Notes under the pieces: model-generated
Told to the model about the DNA's origin: nothing
The model's database searches: none
What the model saw: only the letters and a program-made list of their open reading frames with translations
Source: Icerya purchasi
Lineage: Eukaryota; Arthropoda; Insecta; Hemiptera; Monophlebidae
Assembly: GCA_039619475.1 (NCBI GenBank)
Contig: CM077116.1
Location: 175,675,863 to 175,739,862 of the forward strand
DNA length: 64,000 bases
Direction of reading: 5' to 3'
Shown: piece by piece, positions 11,801 to 24,559 of the stretch
Numbering within the stretch: the first letter of the stretch is position 1
How the letters are laid out: each line of letters opens with the position of its first letter
Translations under genes and position numbers: made by a program

Positions 11801-13211
11801 AGTGTTTAATTTCAGTTGTTATCTTTCTGTGAGAGCACGAACCTATTTCGATGGAAAAAGATGGACATGAATTCTACTACCTGTATGTATTTTCACTCTT
11901 TCCACTAAAGCGAGAGAAATAACATCGTTGCAACGGAATAAGTTTCTGGATTTGATGGTAAACGATCGGCGAGAAGTTACTTAACACGTAAGAATATAAA
12001 AGAGTACTTGTGATTTGCGTAACGATTCTCTGCGGTTTTCGTTATTAAAAAACAGTTTTGGGCCATGGGTAAATTTTCCTTTTTTTAGTGAATTTTTTAT
12101 CTTCACGTAGAGTTTTTGAACTTTTGTTGTTTTTTATTTTTATTTATTTTTTTTTTTTTAAGACGATATTACACCTAAAATTTTAATTAATTTTGATTTG
12201 TCGCCCCGGATAAATTAAAATTTTCAATTTTGTTTTTTTTTCTAGTAGGCATTTGGTTTCCTTCAATGTATCGTCTATATTCGTAGATTATAATATTTAA
12301 ATTTTTAAATGCGACTCCTCTGATTGATCGAAATCATTATTTTTTATATTTCTAAGACACTTATCTTTTCTCTACCAGTCTATAATTTCCGCCTTAAAAA
12401 CTTCCTTTTTTGTTGTTTTTTACGGTTTTCACAGAGAAACAATAATGAAATTTAAGTTAATTATTTCTGAATTTTTAATGACGATATTATTATATCTAAG
12501 CAATTTTTAATTTCTTTTTTTCTTTTTTTTTCATGCGGCAATATTATTAAATCTGAATGGGGTAATTAGTCTTTCGGGGTAATGTGTATGTATCGGGGTT
12601 TCTATTTCGTTTTCTGTGGTAAAAATAAGTTGAAAAACGGTTTTAATTAGTGTTCCGTAAATGCTTTTTGCACCGCAACTATGATAGCGCGCAATAGAGT
12701 TCTCTTCGACTTTTAAAAATACTGGCCATTCAAAAATTTCAAAAAGTATGATTTAGTGTAAAATTTATCGGGAATTTTTTTTCTTGTTAATTCCGGTAAG
12801 TACACACGCGATGATGATAATATTCGGTTGATAATTTCATTTTTCTTACTTTTTCCGTGAAGCGAAATTGTATGTTTCGTATCTAGATGTTTTTTAGTTT
12901 CCCACACATTTTTTTGTCGCAAATTCTTTTTTTTTTTTTTTTTTTGCATTTTTCGCATTACCGGAACCGAGCGAGTGTTATCAAAATCCGTTTTATTGTC
13001 GTTCTGACAGTTTATACTATTTAATCGTATCATTTTCGAGACTGCCTTTCTTTGTTTTATTTTATTTTTGGATTATTGTCTAGAAAATTTCAAACTGGAC
13101 GCGTTATTGTGAAATTTTTTTTACCGACTTTCTACAAAGAACCGGTCAGATAAGGTTTTCTCTTGAATCTGCCCCGGACTTAACTTATTATTCAATTTTT
13201 TTTTTTTTTTG

Positions 13212-13376
13212 GGATCGCATTACCCAGCATTAGGTTATGAAGAGAGAGGGAGAAACGAATTAGAATTGAAAATTACTGGAGATGGAAGCAACGAGGACGC
13301 TATAATAGGAATGATTGTCGGGGATAGAAGTGAAAGAATAAAAGAAGCACTGTATGGAGTAGGCAAACCGAGTTGA
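13212..13376 (+). pseudogene. Unidentified protein-like open frame (about 54 codons)
   Basis: Directly after a poly-T run, one frame stays open to a TGA at 13374-13376. It has a balanced, acidic/basic, protein-like composition, unlike the AT-driven frames around it (segment ELELKITGDGSNEDAIIG, then GDRSERIKEALYGVGKPS). It has no good start codon. I do not recognise the family. A fragment of a transposable element or a stray exon are the two readings. Confidence 0.25.
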
Positions 13377-14320
13377 TTTATCAGTTATACTTTAGGAGAG
13401 TAGAGTCACAGTAGTAAATTCTCTTTAGAATAAAAGTGTAGACTGACAACAATCGTTATCCGTTGAAATACGTTAAATTTCAATACGTTTCAATTAATTC
13501 GGTTTCACGTTTTACAGAGAACTTTGTTGTCCACGCATAGAGAGTCTTTTCGAAGTTCTGTGTTATTTAATATTTGATTTTTATTTTTTATCGCATTTTA
13601 AGCGGAGATTGGAAAATTTCTTCATCTTTAAAAATCGATCCGATAAAAAGTGATTTTTCTGTTCTTCGTTGTTTTTAATAATATATTTATTTAATAATAA
13701 TCAAAAGTCTGCCCCCCCTGTCTGTTCCCGGAAAAAAAACAAATAAAAATAATAAAAAATATGTAAAAATAAATACTTCCTAAATCTTATAAACGTCGAT
13801 GAGACATGCGCTATGCGAAGGGGAAACGAATATCATCTTGTAAAAGAAGATGGTTATTTGAATTAAGGAAGCCGCATTCTTATAAACTGAAAGAATGAAC
13901 TATTTTGTGTTGTAATAAAATAAGATTTCAATTGCGAGCTAGAACTTTGTCGGTAAAAATCTGGCGCAAGATTATTCAAAGGAAAATAGACCAGATAAAT
14001 TTTTAAAACTCCAATTTCTAACGTATCGCCCCGTGTATACAAAATTTAAAAAAATAAATCCTTCGAATTTGGTTGTTGTTTTGTTGTTTTTTTAAAACCT
14101 ATTTTAATGGTCTGTGTCTAGTAGTGAACATATGATTTTATGTAATGCGGTTGCGAGGCGATAAGTCGGTTAGGTTGATATAATTGAACCTATTCGCGCG
14201 GACCTATATCAAGTGAATTAATGCTGAAGAATTGAGATTGTAAAGAACTTTGTTTCTTTAATATTGGAAATAGTTGAGTAAACATTTTGATTTTCATTTT
14301 ATGCAAAACAAATAATTATG
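13377..14320. other. Gene-free AT-rich spacer
   Basis: I see nothing recognisable in this stretch. Confidence 0.4.

Positions 14321-14357
<37 letters not shown>
14321..14357. repeat. (TA)n(TG)n compound microsatellite
   Basis: TA units pass directly into TG units just before the LINE fragment. Confidence 0.95.
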
Positions 14358-14369
14358 ACGGCTTAATGC

Positions 14370-15012
14370 CGGAATTAAGTATGGCATGACGGTAAACGCC
14401 GAAAAAACAAAGGTGATGAGATTCTCCAAAAATGGAAGAAAAGAAGCAAAAATGTAAATGATACAGTGCTGAAACAAGTAGAAGAATTCCGATACCTAGG
14501 TGCCCTATTCACTTGGGATGGCCGAGATAAAAAAGAAATTAGATCAAGAATAGGAATGGCTAAACAAGCATTTAATAATCTACAAGCGGGAATGCAATTG
14601 AAACTAAGGATCAACAACTGCTACGTGATGTCATTGGGTGGTGGATGCAGAATGCAGGAAAAAAATGCATTTGGTATGTGGACATTACGAAGGAAAGATG
14701 AGAATACCATGGACGGCCAAGGTGAAAAATAAGAATGTTCTAAAGGTGGCAAATGATAGAATACGATATAGTAAAAAACGTAATCCAGAGAAAAAGGAAA
14801 TACTTGGCGCATAAGATCCGAGAGGGAGGAATTTTTGTTACAGCGATGCAAGGGAAAATCTAAAGCAACAAGAGGAAGGAGACCAAACGATATGATAGTC
14901 ATTGACCGGAAAAAAATGCAACGGACTAATTCAGATGGCAAGGAACCGCGAAATATAAAAATGGTGTGAGCAATCCCCAGTAATTGGGGCTGCTACTTGA
15001 TGATGATGATAC
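14370..15012 (+). mobile_element. RTE-like LINE, 3' end of reverse-transcriptase ORF
   Basis: The frames give the RT thumb and C-terminal region: KYGMTVNAEKTKVMRFSK, then QVEEFRYLGALFTWDGR and KEIRSRIGMAKQAFNNLQ (14466-14600). WTLRRKDE near 14680 and a basic tail follow. These motifs are typical of RTE/craniofacial-development-protein-like LINE ORFs. A short unique 3' end terminates in TGA trinucleotide units (about 14998-15010), a tail style common in the RTE clade. The copy is 5'-truncated and carries frameshifts and stops, so it is dead. Confidence 0.78.
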
Positions 15013-15062
15013 GGCTTAATATTTGCGAATTTACGAAGAAATGGTGGTCGATTTTAACCTTT

Positions 15063-15070
<8 letters not shown>

Positions 15071-15152
<82 letters not shown>
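15071..15152. repeat. (TA)n microsatellite, long
   Basis: More than forty uninterrupted TA units. Confidence 0.95.
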
Positions 15153-15155
<3 letters not shown>

Positions 15156-18100
15156 CGGGAGGGTCTTTAAGCACCTTTTATATTTTTACATAAAAATTGA
15201 GATTTATAATGTTTAATAGCAGTTTTCTACGGCATTTTTCAAAAACAACAAATACGATTATTTTAAATTTATTATATTCTTAGTGTGTGTCATTCGTATC
15301 ATAGGGAGAAACTTCGTGTAATTCATTTCCTTCTTGCGCTAAGAACTCATTTTCAGTAGTACCTATACAAAAAAAAAAAAAACAAAAAAAAAACAGTTAT
15401 TTTTATCTCTGTTCTTATCTTTTGACAAATATAACCGATAGAAGACTCAACGTTTGCGAACAAAATTTCGGGAAATGTCGGCGATGTATTATATCGCGAA
15501 TTTTATTTAAAGTTTCCGAAATCAAAATACGGAGTACTGGAACGTTTTCAAATTTACATTCTAGTATTATGTAAATTATACACGTAACAGGGGAAATGTT
15601 TTACAAACTGTGTAGCACGGTCGCGGTTCACTGGTATCGTTTGGGCGACGGAACTCAATATGCTTCCCGTATATATTCAAGAAAAAAAAGAATTGTCTTC
15701 AATTATGATTATTGCGCTTTTTCTTTCTTCATCATTACCATTAAGAGAAATATTTTGTAGAGCCGATGTCGGTTAAATTACACGTATTTTGTTTTTTTTT
15801 GTTCCCCCCCCCCCTTTTTTTTTTAAAAATCACAGCAGAGGGTTTTTGACCGCATATTCAACCGATTTAAGTCTAGACGACATGAGCAGCGTAATTCAAT
15901 TTAATTCTTTTCACTCTTTAAAAATTTATTGTGAAAAATGAAGAAATCGCAAAAACTAATTTCTTTTTCGATAACCGTCATATCATCATCATCGTGTGAG
16001 CAACTCGTGGCGATGCGTTCTTCTTAAGTGGCTGATAATTTCAATAATATATTGGGCCCCGCGTGATTTACAAAGAACTGGAAGCGTGCTCCTTTTCGGA
16101 CTTCCATCTTTTCCTATGCTGAGACCCGACAATTTCACAGTGTCGCTTTAATTCTGCGTAGAATCCGTTAATCCCCGATTATAAATATCTTTTTCCGGTT
16201 TCCGATCGTTGTCTAATGTTGTAAAAGTTTCTTACTTTTTTTTTTTTTTTTTTTGGTGAATTTTGAAACTGTTTCAAGAAGTATAATAAGCTCCGGCTTG
16301 CACCACCGAACTGTGAATACATTTTAGTCGGAGGTGGAGTTATGTCAGAGCGCATAAGTGTGTCAAAACTTGCGCGGACCGCCGGGATTTGCACCTCTAC
16401 GATTATCGCCGAAGGAATTACCAAAGTAACTGCAGCTGGATAAACAATGTATACAGTATCGTTCTGTACCAGCAGCTATTGTGACTTTTCTCGATCGATT
16501 TTCGTGTTTAGACTAAAAAAAAAAAAAAAAAGGAAAAGAAAAAGATATACTTCTTGTCCAAATTTAGATTCTGGAGGGAAAAATTATATCAAAATGAGAT
16601 TTTCGTTTAGCTGATTTTTGATGAAATCATGGCTACGGACTCACGATTATTCTCCAAAAGGTCGATGGTATTTCGGCTTGAAGAACTGAGGAGACAAGGG
16701 GAGAACAAATGTTATCGGAACTTTATTAGGCAAAACACTCTTTGCTATCGGATTATTTGATATCAGTATTAACTAACCATAGCACAGCCTAAACGCATTC
16801 TCGATAATCTGCGACGCGCGCGCGGTTGTCATTTTTAAATTCATCACGATTAAAGCCCCGCTCCTAAATTTGTTCGTTATATCGACGGTAGTCTAGCTTA
16901 TTGTTTAACTATCTACTTTTCGGTATAAACCAGTTTGACATAGCGCTCGGCGGTTATTGAACAAATTTCTGTCTTTCGATTACAACGCCTTCGACATCAA
17001 TTTTTCATTAAAACACTTGGAACGATGGGGGTAGTTGTTTTAATTTTCTGATCGAATCGCGTTGAAACGTTCGTACTGTTTGTTTTAAAAGGCGAAATTT
17101 TCAAGGGCACACGATGCGAAAGTGGCAGCATATGACACAATATCTCGAGCCCTTCAACTGTACCCCGGTATAGGAGTAGCACTTGCAGTCTCGATTGATT
17201 TTTTGGTGGCTCTCCGTTAATTGACAGGCCCGTATTTGGCCTAAAGAATGTTGGCCGAATCAAGGATTTTTCCCCGCTGTTGTCTAAAGGATGGCGAAAA
17301 GTTCGTACAAGTATTCGGCAAACAAAGAGCATCGAAGAAGTGGGACTTTTTTTTTTCTAGAACGAAAGTAAATCGATTGTTTGACATTGCGTTATATCAT
17401 CCTACCTGTCTGATGACCGGTTGCTTCATTGCCCCACGGTGAATTCCGCGTCGCCCCGAATAATCTCTTATTCACTCGGCAACGTAAAATTCAAGGAAAC
17501 CGCTGTTAAATGATTTTTTGGTTTTCGCATTTTGTTCTTTTTTTATTTATATCCGTAAAATCTGTACGTATTAAGTTTTTATGTAGTTTTTTTTATGTAG
17601 TTTTTGTTGTTTTTTTTTCGGTATGTTGTTTTGATGTTTCGCGAACGTTCCAATGATATCCATATCGAGTTCGAGCGAACATTGCCGGCATCTGAGTGTA
17701 GGGTTAAAACCGTTTCATCTAGACACTTTTATTTTTTCCAAGTAGTTCTTTCTTATTTTAGGCTGTGATCGGTTTTGGCTTTTTAGGTTTTATTTTTCTA
17801 TCGCTTTTAAAATTGTTTATTGGAAAAAATTATTCTTCGTTTTTTGTCAATTTCTGAAATTGCGAGAAGGAAAAACGTGGTAGCGTTTCTTCGACATCTG
17901 AGAGTAGAAGAACGTCTTCTCTATTAGAACGACAAGTTTTTATTTTAAACACACGGAAAGTGTGGCAATCGTTTATTGAATTACTCCGGAGTCCATTATG
18001 GAGAGTCAGTTCGAGCGGACGGGTGGGGCCCGGGACCTCGAGTTATTTTTGGTGGCCAGTAAACTTTTTCTAACATGATTACATTTTAGCGATGATATGC

Positions 18101-19808
18101 ATAGGTCGGGAATTTACACGTACCTTTACCCGGGTTTTCCAAAGAAGATGATAGTTAAAATTTTCTTTAAAAAATGTTTTTTTTGGCTTTTTTTTCGCTT
18201 TTTTTTTCGTTTTTTTTTTTTGAGGATTTACGATTGCGTGGAGAAAAAAAGAAGAAAGGAGCGGTTCGGATCCAGTTGCCTTGGTAATTTCATCCTCAAA
18301 GTGTCGTAGAATTTTTTGAAATTCTAGGAGGAGTCGCGTCTCCATTTCACCTTATAAATGCCTCAGACCTCCCCTTATTCGATGAAATGTATATCCCTAA
18401 CGATCCGATTTTTTTTTTTATTTCGTTCTTGTTCATTCGGCTAATTTTTTCGCTTCGAGCCTGAACGCGGACGGCTTTATTCGTTTTTGGTTTAATCGGT
18501 TTTTGGTTGTTGTTGTTTTTTAACGCACATTTCCTTCTGCTTCGAAAAGCGCGTTTTATTATTTTTAATTCCTACCTCTCAGCTGTTGTCGTCTGCAGCT
18601 TTTCCGACATCACGTTACCGCAAAAGTGTATTTGTAATGAACCAAAATGCACGCAGTACGATGAGCTCGTTATTTAGTTTCTGCATGTTGGCTAGATCGT
18701 GACAGGGTGAAATTTGTAATCGACTAAAACGGAAATACGACTTCAATCATACCGCACACGTTCGAAAATAACGAAATTATTTCGAATTAGACTTCCTCGC
18801 ATGCATCGTAATGTCGGCTACCGGAACAGTAAGAGGTTCCGGTTTTTATTTTTAAAATGTAAATAATTTTTCCGGTTCACTATAAACAAACGAGAAGCTT
18901 CCGATATTTCATTTTTGTTTCCGAGAATTTTTCAAAAACAACAATCACGGCTTTATATTTACGTATACCTATTTATACACCGACCTAGCAGCAGGTATAA
19001 AATGCGCCTCCGAATTTGCCTGGCCAACACGGGAGATTAGGCGAACTTATCCAACCAGGTATTGCTTATACCCAGCAGTGCATTGATATGGGCATATCGT
19101 GCATCTATATATACACCTATCCCCTTATTTACTGCTCTTATTAGAATTTATCAGATGATCGAAGATGCATCAGCGAGTCATATGTTTTTTAGATGTTTCT
19201 TTTTTTTGTTCTGGATAATTCAAATGAAGATGTCTCCTATCCGTTATGGCAGCGTAAAATATTTGCGGATCGAGGATTATTGCACCTGCTAGATCGAATC
19301 AAACTTCAGTTTAAGAACGGCGATAAGTCGAGGTTAATGGGTGTTGGATTCAAATAAATTCTCAAAAAGAAAAAAAAAAAAACCATTGAATTTGAGCGTG
19401 GCATGCGGGCTTTCAGTTGGCGATATTTTGCAAACTGCCGGTTAATTCACGTCCGCTTAATAGCGGCTACTAAATCGCTACAAAACTATTTAATTGTCCG
19501 GACAAAATACGATCAGCTCGAATTGATATGTTTCGTTTTCGCCGTAATATTATTCCTCACCTTAGGGGGGTTAATTATTATTAGTTGCGTGCTATTTTTT
19601 TCCGCATTAGCCGGGCAATAAGAAATATTTTGTACTCTTACTTAAAAACTCTCGCGAGATGAGACGGTTTTTCGAAAAAAAAACATCCAGAATTTTCCTT
19701 ATTCCAAGATGGGGAAAGAGGCATATTTCGAGTCCCGTTTTATAAGCATTTATTATTTTAGTATAGTACTTGTTAGATTATTGCCTAGTAGTATGTACGT
19801 GTAAGAGC

Positions 19809-19839
<31 letters not shown>

Positions 19840-22780
19840 ATTTTTTTTTTTACTGTTTTTGTATTGACGTAGTAATTTTTAATTTATCGAAATAACCAGT
19901 TCTACGACGACTGCGGCTGGACGAATGTTTTCCTGTAATCATTATCATTATTTACGTTCAATTTTTACTAACTTTCGCCGAACGTAATTTATAATGTAAA
20001 AAAAGGCGTATTTAAAATAAGGATTTTTTCCCCCCTCGACCGTATTACGTAATTCGATTATAGTACAGACGAAAATGATTAAAAACGGATTTCGTTATTA
20101 ATCGATTTTTATTCGATTATAATTTATGCGCGATATCTTTTATAGAACGCAGTCAGTCGTGCTGCATAGAGACGGAGCAGGAAAAATTCGTTTCCTACAC
20201 AAAACGATTCGTTCTTCTGTTTGAACGGGTCTTTTTAGAATATCCGTTTACGGGCTTTCTCTTTTTTTAATATGTAAATAACACACCAGGATTCAGCCGG
20301 ACGCTACGCTTTTTCCTATAATATATGCTTCGTACATTACGCAATCAGTGTTTCGCGCGTCGTTTAATTGTTGGAAAATTTTAAATTTGCAATTATAATT
20401 CTAGCCAAAAAGGCATATCCATATTTTTTGACCGTTTTCTTTTTCTCTTTTTAAATAAATTAGAATATTTCTCAAAAGAAAACAGGCAAATTTTATTGCT
20501 ATAAGAAGAAAAATTAGCAGAGTGTCCGGTCAATTTATATTTTTAATTCCATTCCATTTTAATATAACCGAGAAATTAAAATAAATGTTCCGAAATATTT
20601 TGTTCATTGTATATATAATGTTTAATTAGAAAGAAAGAAAAAAAGTGGTTAGTTATATTTAGGCGGATATTAAATTTTTCAGCTCTCGTACTTTTTTCGT
20701 TTCTGATAAATCTGTTCGATATTAAGATTTTGAAGACTCAGTTACCATTTTTCAAAAATTGAGCGTGAATACTGCGACTGAATGAACGACGGTTATTTCG
20801 CAATTCATTGTTTTTTAAATTGTTTTCAATCTTGGCCGGGTTTGTTGCTAACGCTTTATTTAACGTCGAGCACCACCTGCGCATTCTAATAAAAAACTAT
20901 ATGTATTAAGTGTAATCGGGCTGTATTCAGCCGGTATTCAATTAGCGAAAATAAGTTTGTGTTAATAATCGCCTCCGTTGTTCTTAAATAAACGGATTTA
21001 TTACAAATGAGACTGTTTTGTTTTGTTTTTTTTTCTACAGATATTCGTTCGCGTATCGTTTTGAGTTGTAAAAACGTGGCAGTTGTGTTATTTCTTTTAA
21101 AAGGTACTTCCGGATTACGAAAAAATTGAACCGTCGACAGATTTTTTGTACACATCTATCTTTAGGAGGAATTGTTTTTCTATGAAATAGCAGAGCTCGG
21201 ATTTTTTTTTTTTTTTTTTTTTTTTAATAAGCGAAAAAAGCAAAAGAAACAAAACAGCTCCAGATAAAATGAGTAAAATAGGGAGAATTCAAGGTATCGT
21301 TAGTCGAAGGTGGATGCGCGAAACCGATTTTTGCATCGCAGCATGGAACAAGTCTGGGAGATTTTTAAATTTTACGGAGGAACTGCTAAGAGTCTAAATC
21401 CGAAGGATTATGATAATGTGCTACACGACACCTAGCAACTGCTTATATTCCATAGGCGAGAGTCGGATAATTATCTTTAAAGAAGGCACTAATCAACCGA
21501 GAGAATCTGCTTCTGCGTGTTTTGTACTTGTATGAAACGGCAAAATCTATATATGTGAACGAGAGGCATGTGGCACATCCACGATTACGTGAATTTTTCA
21601 AATGTCATTGCAGAACATTCTCCACACCGCCGACTAACACGATTTTTTCATAACGACAAACGAGCTACTCCTGTTTCTGCTGCTGCTGCTGCTGCTGCTG
21701 CTGGGGTTGTATCTATCCCTAACCACGCCGAGTTATTGGACGGGACTATGAAATTCTTCTTTGATCGATATGGTTGATTGTGCTTAGTTTGTCATATGAG
21801 AGTTATCACACCTAAATCATCTCGATATAACGGAGCCCAATTCGACCGGCTTCCATTTCCTTCATCGATTCGTCAGAAGAGCAGCAAGTGCAGCAGTTAG
21901 TTGAAAATCCTCTTGCGGTTCAAAGAACTTATAATTAATGAACAACACATGTTAAAAGTAGCAAATCAATATGGTGTTTGATGTATGCAGCTTACCGGCG
22001 ACGGAAATACGGACGCCGTTGTGCTCCCGGTGATTCCGATTTATCGGACTAATAACGGACTACGACTTTCCTAAATTAATCCGTTATATCGAGGACCAAT
22101 TCCTAGTTCTAATTTAAAAAACATGTATGTCTTTTTCAAAAACAGGACTGGCTTTCAGCCGCCTTTACACGACATTGCTTGTAATGCTATTTGAACCGAT
22201 TTACATAGAATGTCGTTTCGATAATTTATTAAATAAACTACGCGGCGAGTAATTGTTTTATTTATTTATTTATTTTTTTTGTCATTTTTGATAAATTCGA
22301 ACAATATAAAAAATATTGTATTCTTCTCTTGTATGCCGAGGAAAGTTGAATGCTTTTATTATTTTTTATCCGACGTGGGGATAATATCGAATTTATTTAT
22401 TTTCGCTAATTATATATTTTTTTTATTTTATGTTTTTTTGGGTGGTGACAAGGAGTATTAAAACTTTGTTGAAGGTTTTTAGCATATTGCTTGAACGTCA
22501 TCGAAATCTTTAATGAGTTTTTGAAATTAATCGCCGAGTCGAAAAACAGCATCGTTTTTGTGGTCTCCGGGCTTTCCTTTGATTTGGAGAAGATTTTTGC
22601 ACCTGTGCAAAACGTGTGTTTTTGATTTCGAAAAAAATGCACTTCGCCAGATTTTGATAAAAAGAAATTAGCTAAAATTAGGGGGAAAAAAGTAGGAATA
22701 CCAGGTAATTTCCTGGAAATAATTTCTTTCGTACTTTCGTTTATTTCTTTTAGGATTGAACGAAATTTGACCGCAAATAC
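15153..22780. other. Long gene-free AT-rich region
   Basis: No host gene or clear transposon can be supported. Open frames at 16997-17332 (-), 18079-18345 (-), 19403-19621 (+) and 21568-21777 (+) show no recognisable domain. The 21568 frame only translates a CTG repeat as poly-Ala, and the 18 kb frames read T/A runs. Poly-T at 16238-16254 and 21201-21225 and poly-A at 16515-16531 could be old retroposon tails, but no bodies can be delimited. Confidence 0.4.
21677..21703 (+). repeat. (CTG)n microsatellite
   Basis: Nine CTG units. Read in the 21568-21777 frame they encode eight Ala, but there is no other support for that frame being a gene. Confidence 0.9.
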
Positions 22781-22789
22781 TATATCATC

Positions 22790-23225
22790 GGGAGCCTCTT
22801 CTTTTGTCGGTGCGAATTTTAATTTCCATTCCTCTCTTTCCATTGCCATCCTCTTCATATAATATGTGGATATTTGTTGCAACCAGCCATTTCGATCTCT
22901 TCCTCGGTCGACCTTTTCCTTTCTTACCATTAATTCAGGAATCAATTATGTTCGTTAGGAATGAATTGTTTCTTATTAGATGACCAGCCATTTTCTTACT
23001 TTTTATTTTAATTGTACTCAGACGTGTTTTCTTCATTCCTATCTGTTCAAGTGCTTCCGAATTTCTCTTTTCTTTCCGTCCAGCTAATGCGTAATATTCT
23101 TCTCGAAATCCACATTTGCATTGCTTCCAGTTTCCTCTTGTTCCGTTATGACCCATGTTTCGTAGCCGTATTAGAATACACTCCACACAAAGGTGTGGGC
23201 AAATTTTGTTCTTACGTTTGCTAGA
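22790..23225 (-). mobile_element. LINE 3' fragment (RT C-terminal region), minus strand
   Basis: Minus-strand frames join into the conserved C-terminal part of a LINE ORF2. From 23130 down: RNMGHNGTRGNWKQCKCG (decayed region preceding the ALE-MWIMRRM-type motif), then SEALEQIGMKKTRLSTIKIK, KMAGHLIRNNSFLTNIIDS and, after a stop, GRDRNGWLQQISTYYM and KRMAMEREEWKLKFAPTKEE. This order matches the terminal domain of endonuclease-RT LINEs. The break near 22935 is an in-frame loss. The element is truncated at 5', and the frame below 22790 is unrelated. Confidence 0.78.
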
Positions 23226-23482
23226 CTTAATTTCAAAAACCAAAAACAAGCAAATTGTTAACCGTCGTAAGATGTTTCAATTTTTGTCAAGATTTACTCC
23301 GCAGGGGGCTTAATGTGATCCGCTCTAGATTCAGGGAGACTGCACTTTCGACGATTTCTTGTTATTCTAAGTACTGTCCGTTCGGTTTTTGCTAATTCAT
23401 TTTTGCATACTGTACGTAATCCGTTAATGCGATATCCGAAGTGTTCCGATTTTTTCTTTTCAATCATACAACGGTTTAGAGG

Positions 23483-23512
23483 TTTTCTTTTCTTTTCTTT
23501 TCTTTTCTTTTC
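23483..23512. repeat. (TTTTC)n microsatellite
   Basis: Six pentanucleotide units followed by a T run. Confidence 0.9.
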
Positions 23513-23529
23513 TTTTTTTTCTTTTTAAG

Positions 23530-24460
23530 TGAGGGAAAATGTACGTTTTCCATCTATGGTCGATAATCTAAAAATTTTAGAATATATGTTTAAAATTTTT
23601 ATCTTTTAAATGAAGTGGAGGGCTCTTCAAAGTATTGATGATATTATACAAAAATAGAGTAGGGTATATAAAGAGCGATAATGCGCCGCGTTTCCCTTAT
23701 TGGGGGAAAAGTGATTTTTCAAGTATACAATTTAACTCCCGATCCAGACTGAAAATCAAATAAATTCGAATCCTTCCGAATGTGTTTAATTTGTGTCGAG
23801 AATTCGTTTGAAATACGGAAATGTCGCCAAATTGCTGTAAAGAAATCTATAGTTTCATAGCATAAACTATGTCGTGAAATCGATTGATAATCGTTAATTA
23901 GTTTTTTCTTAAAGTATTTTTTAAATCCTTATTTGTATTAAGGAAGTTTACAGGTTACGTTTGCTTTTTATAATGCATTTCGAAATTTATACTATTTAAA
24001 TATTGATATAATCGGAAGCGTTCTAAACAGGTTTATGTTTAGAGGGTATAAAATTTACGACTTCCGGTTAAAAATATCGATTTTTTTTTTAAACTCGCGA
24101 CTCATTATTGTAACATTAAATTATTTTTATGTTTTAGCCGAAACTATAGCAATGTCGATTGAATTTCCGCATGCCGTAGCGTGTTCGGGCCTGCCGTTTA
24201 GAGGGACTTTAACGGGCATCCTAAATTTAATTAAATTTCGCTCTATTCTTTTTAATGCAAGCAAAATCGTTTCTCGAATAATCGTAAAAAAAGTTACGAT
24301 AGTGGTCCGATGAGTATGATTACAGTAACACGCGACGGGGAGATTTCGATGATGTTGATTGTTCCACATTGCATAGGTAAAATTTATAAATTTTTTCATA
24401 TTTAAACAAATTATGTGATCTCTTTACACATTTTCTAATAATTTTGATTAATAAAATATA
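23530..24460. other. Gene-free spacer
   Basis: Opposing short frames at 24035-24313 and 24127-24399 have no recognisable domain. Nothing else is seen. Confidence 0.35.
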
Positions 24461-24463
24461 CGA

Positions 24464-24548
24464 AATAAGATCACAATTTACACAATTAACAAATATAAAT
24501 AATACGCGATTATTTATACTTGTTAATTGTGTAAATTGTGATTTTATT
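24464..24548. repeat. Near-perfect 85-bp hairpin (foldback)
   Basis: Left arm 24464-24503 and right arm 24509-24548 are reverse complements over about 40 bp with only a few mismatches. They flank a loop of about 5 nt (ACGCG). A core such as CACAATTTACACAATTAACA pairs exactly. The stem is more perfect than a normal microRNA precursor, so a foldback transposon remnant, a hairpin-RNA locus or a recent palindromic duplication are possible. No neighbouring gene is visible. Confidence 0.85.
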
Positions 24549-24559
24549 CCATATATTGG

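Larger units (their letters stand above)
7200..13196. other. Gene-free AT-rich region downstream of FoxB
   Basis: No open frame here shows a recognisable domain. Short frames at 7757, 8087, 10447, 11476 and 12713 have low-complexity or AT-driven composition. Simple repeats are (ATT)n at 8691-8724, (TA)n at 8783-8810 and several T runs. Distal FoxB enhancers could lie here, but nothing identifies one without comparative data. Confidence 0.4.

Noticed and set aside
16997..17332. 111-codon minus-strand frame
   Set aside because: No domain, an overlapping frame on the other strand, and no support beyond length.
21568..21777. 69-codon frame with poly-Ala
   Set aside because: The Ala run comes from a CTG microsatellite and the flanking residues show no domain.
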